From: JAADHY01 sp964428935 | GTDB taxonomy: Bacteria; Planctomycetota; Planctomycetia; Planctomycetales; Planctomycetaceae | Reading direction: 5' to 3' | Length of the DNA stretch: 12,406 bases | Assembly: GCA_964428935.1 (NCBI GenBank) | Contig: CAYSAG010000146.1 | Coordinates: 1-12,406, forward strand | In this document: one piece after another, positions 6,796-12,406 of the stretch | How positions within the stretch are numbered: the first letter of the stretch is position 1 | How the letters are laid out: each line of letters begins with the position of its first letter | Made by a program: the position numbers and the translations under genes | Notes under the pieces: generated by a model | What the model was told of the DNA's origin: nothing | Seen by the model: only the letters and a program-made list of their open reading frames with translations | Databases searched by the model: none

Positions 6796-9006
6796 CTACA
6801 ACACCGCTGCGAGAATGCCGACCAGCAAGACAATGCCCACCGTCAGGGCGACAAACCCCAAGGCCATGATGGTCGCGACGGTGGCTCCTGACGGAGCGTT
6901 CGTCCGCAGTTGCTCCAGCCGACCTTCCTGCTGCAGCCGTTCCCACAGCTCCGGCCGTTCTTCTTTCAGTTCTTCCTCCGTCACCAAGCCAGCCAGAATG
7001 GCCATGTCCATTGGAAACCGCTCAGGCCGCAAATGCGTGTTGAAGAAGTGAATGGCGAAAATGAAGCTGGTGGCCAGCAGAGCCTCTTCCGAGTGAATGA
7101 TTTTCGCGACGTTCAGAGCGTAACCGGGCAGGAAGATTGTGAAAATGTGCGGCAACCACAGCATGAGCCCCGACACGCCAATGATGGCAACGCCCCAGAA
7201 CACGGCCCAGTAGTCGAACTTCTCCCAGTAGGTCCAGCGTTCGAAGACCGGCTTCGGCCCCAGTCCGAAGAACCAGCGAAACATTCGGAACAGGTCGGCG
7301 AAGTCGCGCAGGTTGGGCACGGGCGAGTCTGGCCCGAAGAACACGTCAGTCCAGCTCGCCCCGGACCGCCGTTTCTGCACGCCGCGTCCCAGCAACCACG
7401 CCAAGTGGACCAGAAACGCCAGAATCATGGTCACGCCACAGATGTGGTGCCAAGTGCTGGTCGAGCCGAAGCCGCCAAGGGACCTGGCCAGCTTCTGCGC
7501 CCACGGCTGGTCGCTGTAGCGAAGCGGCAAGCCGGTCAACGCCAAGCCCAGGAACGTCACGACCAGCACCAAATGGAACAGCCGCTCGGTTGGCGTGAAC
7601 CGCACGTAGACCGGCTCTCCCGACGTAATTCGTTTCGGCCGACCGTGACGCAGCGCGTGAAGGGCCGAACGGGTGAACCAGAACAGCGTGTGAGCCACGA
7701 AGAAGACCATGACCGACCAAATCAGCGCCTCCATGGCCAGCAGCACCAGGTGCAGCACCGGGTAGCGCTGGGGGTCGTGCGGGTTGGCGTGCGGGTCGAA
7801 CTGCGAGAACTTCGGCGGTGCCTGGGGGTGACACCGTCGGCACGTCTGCAGCAGGTTGGCTCCCGCGGCAATTCGCGAACGCGGGTCGGAAGCGGGAAGA
7901 ATGTCGTGCGAGCCGTGACAGTCGGAGCACTTCGCTGCGGGGACGTACCCGAGCTCGGTCAGACCGCCGTGAGCGCTGAGCTGGTAGGTCTCGAGCATTT
8001 CGGGGTGACAGTTTCCGCACTGGTCGGACACGCGCAATCGAAACTGCTCCGACCACGGAAACGGCAAGTCGTGGCCTTGGTGACAACTGGTGCACACGGG
8101 CCGCTGACGTTGCTCGCCACCGGCGCTCTGAGTTTCCGCGGTCTGTGTCTGTGGGCCGCCGGTTTGTGACTTCGCGGTCGCCTCGGTCGGCGCTTCTCCT
8201 CTCTTCCCTTTCTTGCTGCTTTCGGCGGACGGCGGCTGGTACTGGTCTCCGTGGACACTCTTGGCCAGCTTCTCGGCCACGAACCGGTGGCACTTGGAGC
8301 ACGTCGCGACGACGTTCTTGCGGCTCAAAGTCGACCGTTCGTCCTCGGCCGGGAAGACCGCGTGAGCTCCGTGGCAGTTGGCGCACGTGGCCGTCACCAC
8401 CAGTCCGGCTTCTTTCAGGCCGCGTCCGTGGGCGCTCCGTTCGTACTCCGACCGGTGCTTCTCGTGACAGCCACCGCACAGCGCCACCTGATTCGCCGCC
8501 CGGACGGGCGAGCGTAAGTCGGAAACCGGCAGCAGACCGTGAGCCTTCTGTCCGTGACAGTCGGCGCACGACAGCGGCCCCTCCTTGCCGTCCCGCTTCG
8601 CCGCCTTCGAATGGACGCCCTCCAGCACCCCCTTCTTCTGGTGCTGGTGACAATTTCCGCAGGCGTCCCAGACCTTGGTCAGCGGAGACCGAAACGGCAG
8701 GACCTTGCTCTGGCCTTCCGCCACTACCGTCGAGTGCGCCTCCGGCACGTCGAAGCTCGTCGGGTCCCCGCCGTGACAGTCGTGACAGTTCACGCCGTTC
8801 TTGAAGTGAACGTCCTCCGACAAGCTCTCCTTCGAAATGTAAAGCCGCTTCTTCTCCCCTTCCCACAGACCCTCCTCGCTGTGGCACATGAAACAGCTCA
8901 CCTCGTCCGCCGGCATTTGCGAACCTTTCGGCGGCTGTGCCAGGGCCGCCCGTCCGGCCACGACGCACAAACAACCCAGCAGCAAACCACAAAGCAGCGT
9001 TCTCAT
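6796..9006 (-). CDS. 11-heme cytochrome c fused to formate-dehydrogenase-type cytochrome b
   Basis: A 736-residue fusion. Residues 1-23 are a Sec signal peptide. Eleven CXXCH motifs begin at 38, 74, 116, 147, 177, 208, 236, 305, 330, 360 and 389. A Ser/Thr/Gln-rich linker (252-304) splits them 7 + 4. Membrane helices lie at about 417-445, 475-494, 519-540, 598-618, 639-656 and 708-736. The middle helices match the di-heme cytochrome b of formate dehydrogenase/Ni-hydrogenase gamma subunits: RLFHL...TGLPL (His478), WHHICGV (His520), IIHSEEA (His638) and AIHFFNTH (His653), the usual four heme b ligands. Positive-inside topology puts the c-type hemes in the periplasm. The likely role is electron exchange between membrane quinone and periplasmic hemes. 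The start ATG overlaps the stop of the upstream gene (ATGA), with AGGAAAGG 4 bases before it, so the two are translationally coupled. It is a paralogue of the gene at the right edge. The exact partner and direction are unknown. Confidence 0.9.
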   Translation of the reverse strand: MRTLLCGLLLGCLCVVAGRAALAQPPKGSQMPADEVSCFMCHSEEGLWEGEKKRLYISKESLSEDVHFKNGVNCHDCHGGDPTSFDVPEAHSTVVAEGQSKVLPFRSPLTKVWDACGNCHQHQKKGVLEGVHSKAAKRDGKEGPLSCADCHGQKAHGLLPVSDLRSPVRAANQVALCGGCHEKHRSEYERSAHGRGLKEAGLVVTATCANCHGAHAVFPAEDERSTLSRKNVVATCSKCHRFVAEKLAKSVHGDQYQPPSAESSKKGKRGEAPTEATAKSQTGGPQTQTAETQSAGGEQRQRPVCTSCHQGHDLPFPWSEQFRLRVSDQCGNCHPEMLETYQLSAHGGLTELGYVPAAKCSDCHGSHDILPASDPRSRIAAGANLLQTCRRCHPQAPPKFSQFDPHANPHDPQRYPVLHLVLLAMEALIWSVMVFFVAHTLFWFTRSALHALRHGRPKRITSGEPVYVRFTPTERLFHLVLVVTFLGLALTGLPLRYSDQPWAQKLARSLGGFGSTSTWHHICGVTMILAFLVHLAWLLGRGVQKRRSGASWTDVFFGPDSPVPNLRDFADLFRMFRWFFGLGPKPVFERWTYWEKFDYWAVFWGVAIIGVSGLMLWLPHIFTIFLPGYALNVAKIIHSEEALLATSFIFAIHFFNTHLRPERFPMDMAILAGLVTEEELKEERPELWERLQQEGRLEQLRTNAPSGATVATIMALGFVALTVGIVLLVGILAAVL
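8657..8711. repeat. 55-bp exact direct repeat, internal copy
   Basis: These 55 bases are identical to 12352-12406, the very end of the window. Both copies lie in the same frame of the two paralogous cytochrome b/c genes, covering the segment KVLPFRSPLTKVWDACG before the third heme motif. The bases just left of the copies differ (T at 8656, C at 12351). Confidence 0.95.
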
Positions 9007-10481
9007 TCGGCCTTTCCTATTCCTTCCGGCAGTTGCACCTGAGGTTCCTTGACCTTCAGCTCACGGCAGACCGGTCCGAGCTTCTGCAACAAGTTTCGCA
9101 GAATGGTCGTTGCGTAGTGAATGTTGTGAATCGGGTTGGCTGCCTGGACCAGCGCCAAGTCCTTCTGAGCTTTTTGCAACAAGTCGGAAATTTCGCTCTT
9201 CCGTTCGTCCGGCAGTTTCGCCTTGGTCAACGCCTCGCGGACGCGTGCGACCGCGTCGTTCAGTTCGGGAAGCGCGGCTCTGACCGCGTCGTAATGCTGG
9301 ACCAACAGCTCGGCCTGCGACGGGTCGTGACAGAGCAGGCACGCCTCGGTCGTCGCCTTGCGCAGCGTCGTGCCGGTTGTCGAGACGACCGGCGTCTTGT
9401 GGCAAGTCGGACAGGCAATGCGAACCGAGACCATTTCGTTCGGCAAGCTCGGTGCCAGCGCAGCTCCCACCCCCGTCAACAACTCCACTTGTTCGCGGTG
9501 GTGGTCCGGGTGACAGCTCTGGCAGTCCGACGCGGCGTGTTCGATTTTCTGCGGGTCGAGCGAGTGGCGGATTTCGAGGTGACACTCCAAGCAGTCCACC
9601 TTGTGTTCGCTCACGTGTTTCTGGTGAATGAAGTCCGTCTCGGAAATGCGTTTCAGGTCGCCCTCGCGGTTGTGACAAACAATGCACCGCTCCCGAGGCA
9701 CCTCGCCCTGGCCGCGGACCAGGTCAGAATGGCAATTCGCGCAGTCCACTCCGCGCTCATACGCCAGGTCGTGGCTGAATTGAATTCCGCCACCCAGTTC
9801 GAACGGCTGGTCGGGAATCTGGTGACACCGAGTGCACGTGCCCAGTCCTTCGTTGAAGTACTGGTTCTTGAAGTGACACAGAAAACAGGTGCTCGCGGTG
9901 ACGGTCATGTGCTGACCTTGCACAATCTGGCTGTGGCAGCTGGTGCACCGCAACTTCATGCCGCGCCGGACTTCCTGCAGGTGCGGCGTGTGGTCGAACA
10001 GAATGCCCAGGAAGTCGACCTTGCCGGCCAGAAGACGGGTCTCGTGGCAGCCGGAGCGCAGGCAACTGGCGTCCGACACCTCAGCCGCGGGCCGCGGGCT
10101 CTCGGTCCGCGTGACGTACTTGGCCACCTGGACCAGCCCCAACAGCTTTCCGCGAATTTTTTCTCCCACGCCGGGCGGGAAGTGGCACTTCGTGCAAGCC
10201 ACCTGGTTGTGGCTCGAGTGCTTCCACGACTCGTAGTACGGAACCATGTTGTGGCACGACCGACAGAACTCCGGTCGCGACGTGTACCAACCGGCCAGGG
10301 CTGTGGCGAGCCCGAGGAAGAGCACGGCGACGCCCAGCAAGGCCAAGACCTGCAAGACGCCCGACTCCACTCGCTCCCACAGGCTCGCCCAGTCTCGCTG
10401 AACCTTCCCGCCGCTCGGCTCGCGGCCGGGCCGCTCCGACTCACCTTCCGGCTCGAAATTCCCACGCTCGTTCTGGTTCAT
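9003..10481 (-). CDS. NapC/NirT-type membrane cytochrome with 12 heme c sites
   Basis: A 492-residue protein. Residues 1-40 are polar and cytoplasmic; 42-65 form one membrane anchor. The first periplasmic segment (EFCRSCHNMVPYYESWKHSSH, then CTKCHFPPG) is the NapC/NirT/NrfH quinol-dehydrogenase signature; CXXCHxM (Met79) is the arrangement in which NrfH uses that Met as heme ligand. Eleven CXXCH motifs begin at 73, 96, 179, 199, 216, 247, 266, 297, 320, 357 and 381, and one CX4CH spans 140-146. NapC-family proteins usually have four or five hemes in about 200 residues, so residues 180-385 are a long multiheme extension. The tail (about 386-475) is helical and heme-free, ending in NPIHNIHYA and an amphipathic helix. 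Expected role: take electrons from menaquinol and relay them along a periplasmic heme chain. GGGGAAG lies 9 bases before ATG; the previous gene stops 6 bases upstream and the next overlaps by 4, giving a tight operon. Confidence 0.9.
   Translation of the reverse strand: MNQNERGNFEPEGESERPGREPSGGKVQRDWASLWERVESGVLQVLALLGVAVLFLGLATALAGWYTSRPEFCRSCHNMVPYYESWKHSSHNQVACTKCHFPPGVGEKIRGKLLGLVQVAKYVTRTESPRPAAEVSDASCLRSGCHETRLLAGKVDFLGILFDHTPHLQEVRRGMKLRCTSCHSQIVQGQHMTVTASTCFLCHFKNQYFNEGLGTCTRCHQIPDQPFELGGGIQFSHDLAYERGVDCANCHSDLVRGQGEVPRERCIVCHNREGDLKRISETDFIHQKHVSEHKVDCLECHLEIRHSLDPQKIEHAASDCQSCHPDHHREQVELLTGVGAALAPSLPNEMVSVRIACPTCHKTPVVSTTGTTLRKATTEACLLCHDPSQAELLVQHYDAVRAALPELNDAVARVREALTKAKLPDERKSEISDLLQKAQKDLALVQAANPIHNIHYATTILRNLLQKLGPVCRELKVKEPQVQLPEGIGKAE
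10044..10064 (-). other. CX4CH heme-binding motif
   Basis: Codons for C-L-R-S-G-C-H (residues 140-146 of the NapC-type protein). CX4CH is an established heme c attachment variant, known for example from tetraheme cytochromes c3. It falls third among twelve sites, where another heme is expected by spacing. Confidence 0.75.
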
Positions 10482-10487
10482 GACGCA

Positions 10488-12406
10488 TCACTTCCCCAAA
10501 CTGGCGACCACGACGGCACCCAAGACCGCTAGGCTGACCACAGCGACCGTCAGTCCCCCCAGCAGGACCAGCCGCACGCGGCTGCGAGCTGGCGCCGGTC
10601 GACGAACCGACTCCAACCTCCCTTCCCGCTCCAGCCGCTCCAAGAAGTCCGGCCGGGCCCGACGCAAGTGCGACTCGCTCACCATTCCCGTCAGCACGGA
10701 CAAGTCCACCGGAAACTTCTCCGGACGAAAGTGTGTGTTGACCAGGTGAATGAACAGCAGCAGCCCGACGACGTACAAAGACGCTTCGGAATGGACCACC
10801 TTCGCAATGTTCAAGAAACGCCCCGACGTGAACGAACAGAACAACTGCGGGTACCACATGGCCAACCCGGTCGCGCCAATGATGACCACCGTCACCGTCG
10901 CCGCCCAGAAGTCCAACTTCTCCCAGTACGTCCACCGCTCGAACGTCGGCTTCGGACCAAAGCCGAAGAACCAGCGAACCATGCCCAGGAAGTCCTTGAC
11001 GTCGCGGCGGTTGAAGAACAGCGAGTCGGGTCCGAACAGAATGTTCGCCCAGCTCTCCCCCGCCAGCTTCCGTCGCCCCGTTCGAATCAGCGCACGCACT
11101 GCGTACGAGACCGCTGTCACGACCAAAACGACGGCAAAGAATCGGTGCCACACGCTCGTCGACGCAAAACCGCCCAGCGACAGAGCGACGCGGCGAGCCC
11201 ACGGCTGGTCGCTGAACTTCAGCGGCAGCCCGGTCAGAATCAAACCAATCGGACAAGTCAATGTCACCAAGTACGCAAACCGACTGAACGGCTCGAACCG
11301 CAAAATGACAAACTCCTCGGCCACCAACGTCCGGTGTCGCCCCAGTTGAATGGCTGCCACGAACGACCGCAGGAACCAGAAAAACGCGTGAACCGCAAAG
11401 AACGCCAAAAGCCAGTTGAAGGGCCTCAGCACCAGCACGTAAGCCGAGTGCAGCCACGGGTACTTTTCGGCGTCCTTGTAGTTTGCGTGCGGGTCGAACT
11501 CAGTGAACCGTTCGTTCGCGTACGGGTGGCAGGACCGACAGGTTTCCACTCGACGCTGACCGGGAGCCAGCCGAGACTGCGGGTCCGACGCCGGCAAAAT
11601 GTCGTGGCTGCCGTGACAGTCCGGGCAGTTCGCCGCAGCCACGTAACCAATCTCCGTCAGTTGCCCGTGCAGGCTCTGGAGGTACGTGGCCGACTGGCCA
11701 GCGTGGCAGTTTCCACAAACGTGAGGCAACAGTTCCCGAAACGCTTCGCCTTCCGGCCGCACCAGCTTGTGCCCTTCGTGACAGTCGGTGCAACCGGGAA
11801 ACCGTTCGCGTTTGCCCGAGCCTTGCACTTCCCCGTTCGGCTTCGAGCCGCCCGCCGTCCGTTTCCCGGACGACGCGGCTTGGCTCGTCGCCGACGGACC
11901 ACTCGCCCCCGGCCCCCTCGACGACGCGCTCGCCCCGCCGTGGACGCTCTTCGCCAGCCGCTCCGCCACGTACTTGTGACACTTCGAGCAGGTCTGTGGC
12001 ACGTTGCGAGAATGCAGCGTCGAACGACGGTCGGCTGCGTAAAAAATGCCGTGGGCCCCGTGACAGTCCGCGCAAACGGCCGTCACCAGCAAACCCGACT
12101 CGTACAACCCCGTTCCGTGCACCGTCGCCTCGTAAGACGAACGGTAGTCCTCGTGACAGCGGCCGCACGTCTGAACCTGGTTTTCCAGAAAGACCGGTGA
12201 ACGCGGGTCGTCGACGGGCAACAACCCGTGCGCCTTGTCTCCGTGACACTGGAAACAAGGCAGCGGCGTCCCGCGCCCTTCCTCGTTCCGCGGCCCGGCC
12301 TTCGCGTGCACGCTTTTTCGCAGGTCGACCAACTCTTTCTTGTGGCAGTGCCCGCAGGCGTCCCAGACCTTGGTCAGCGGAGACCGAAACGGCAGGACCT
12401 TGCTCT
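10488..12406 (-). CDS. Multiheme cytochrome c / cytochrome b fusion, 5'-truncated at window edge
   Basis: The gene runs off the right edge; 638 codons are visible (first whole codon at 12404), and the TTG at 12332 sometimes taken as a start is internal. Nine CXXCH motifs are present, starting with CGHCH at visible residue 17, then 50, 80, 111, 139, 205, 230, 260 and 289. The sister gene at 6796-9006 has two more before this point, so about 11 are expected in full. A Gly/Ser-rich linker (156-204) sits where the sister's linker is. The membrane part has the same helix plan. It retains WHRFF (His420), VVHSEAS (His538) and FIHLVNTH (His553), but the first b-domain ligand is Tyr378 and a second His of the sister is Tyr434. 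It may therefore bind fewer b hemes. It is the first visible gene of the operon, 6 bases before the NapC-type gene; promoter and N-terminus lie outside the window. Confidence 0.88.
   Translation of the reverse strand, partial: SKVLPFRSPLTKVWDACGHCHKKELVDLRKSVHAKAGPRNEEGRGTPLPCFQCHGDKAHGLLPVDDPRSPVFLENQVQTCGRCHEDYRSSYEATVHGTGLYESGLLVTAVCADCHGAHGIFYAADRRSTLHSRNVPQTCSKCHKYVAERLAKSVHGGASASSRGPGASGPSATSQAASSGKRTAGGSKPNGEVQGSGKRERFPGCTDCHEGHKLVRPEGEAFRELLPHVCGNCHAGQSATYLQSLHGQLTEIGYVAAANCPDCHGSHDILPASDPQSRLAPGQRRVETCRSCHPYANERFTEFDPHANYKDAEKYPWLHSAYVLVLRPFNWLLAFFAVHAFFWFLRSFVAAIQLGRHRTLVAEEFVILRFEPFSRFAYLVTLTCPIGLILTGLPLKFSDQPWARRVALSLGGFASTSVWHRFFAVVLVVTAVSYAVRALIRTGRRKLAGESWANILFGPDSLFFNRRDVKDFLGMVRWFFGFGPKPTFERWTYWEKLDFWAATVTVVIIGATGLAMWYPQLFCSFTSGRFLNIAKVVHSEASLYVVGLLLFIHLVNTHFRPEKFPVDLSVLTGMVSESHLRRARPDFLERLEREGRLESVRRPAPARSRVRLVLLGGLTVAVVSLAVLGAVVVASLGK
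12352..12406. repeat. 55-bp exact direct repeat, terminal copy
   Basis: Identical over all 55 bases to 8657-8711 and ending exactly at the last base of the window, inside the truncated cytochrome b/c gene. Confidence 0.95.

Noticed and set aside
7346..8992. 548-residue minus-strand frame inside the c/b fusion gene
   Set aside because: Shifted frame of the real gene with Arg/Gly/Ser-rich translation; the in-phase frame has eleven heme motifs and clear membrane helices.
8937..10532. 531-residue plus-strand frame opposite the NapC-type gene
   Set aside because: Antisense shadow in GC-rich DNA, spanning two real genes and their junction, without recognisable features.
10668..12200. 510-residue plus-strand frame opposite the right-edge c/b gene
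   Set aside because: Same kind of antisense shadow; Arg/Gln/Val-rich, no family features.
1..12406. CRISPR array, tRNA or rRNA, insertion sequence or attachment site
   Set aside because: No regularly spaced repeats, no tRNA-like cloverleaf or rRNA segments, no transposase motifs and no terminal inverted repeats seen; the only sizeable exact repeat found is the 55-bp pair within the paralogues.

Overview
The window (roughly 60% GC) comes from a Gram-negative bacterium built for heavy electron traffic across its envelope. The four cytochrome genes encode 46 covalent heme c sites: 44 CXXCH, one CX4CH and a probable first motif in the truncated gene. Lipoprotein and Sec signals, an outer-membrane-barrel-like protein and formate-dehydrogenase-type cytochrome b domains are also visible. 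The style of the proteins (multiheme N-terminus fused to a cytochrome b domain, a long NapC-type multiheme protein, GC-rich intergenic DNA) suggests a member of the Planctomycetota, but that is a guess without a search.

Layout. Left edge to 52: possible C-terminal tail of a rightward gene. 210-1073 (minus): a thioredoxin-TPR co-chaperone (CnoX/YbbN type), probably housekeeping. 1074-1579: divergent intergenic region with three short stem-loops. 1580-1981 (plus): an unrecognised 133-residue Gly/Ala-rich small protein followed by a hairpin. 1982-2550: non-coding. 2551-4026 and 4119-6290 (plus): a 14-heme MtrA/DmsE-type cytochrome lipoprotein and a 723-residue putative outer-membrane beta-barrel, together a porin-cytochrome type electron conduit. 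6291-6795: convergent intergenic region with a good intrinsic terminator. 6796 to the right edge (minus): a tightly packed three-gene operon, read from the right edge leftwards: a multiheme cytochrome c/cytochrome b fusion (5' end off the window), a NapC/NirT-type 12-heme membrane cytochrome, and a second c/b fusion paralogous to the first.

Inferred joint function. The leftward operon would exchange electrons with the quinone pool at the inner membrane and pass them through periplasmic hemes. The rightward pair would carry them through the outer membrane. The direction (metal or mineral reduction versus oxidation of an external donor) cannot be told from sequence, and no extracellular terminal cytochrome or catalytic reductase is present in the window.

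Most notable details: (i) the c/b paralogue at the right edge has Tyr where its sister has two b-domain histidines; (ii) the barrel protein carries a CX14CH motif; (iii) the MtrA-type protein has 14 rather than 10 heme motifs; (iv) the last 55 bases of the window are an exact copy of 8657-8711, which looks either like gene conversion or like an assembly-graph break at a repeat.
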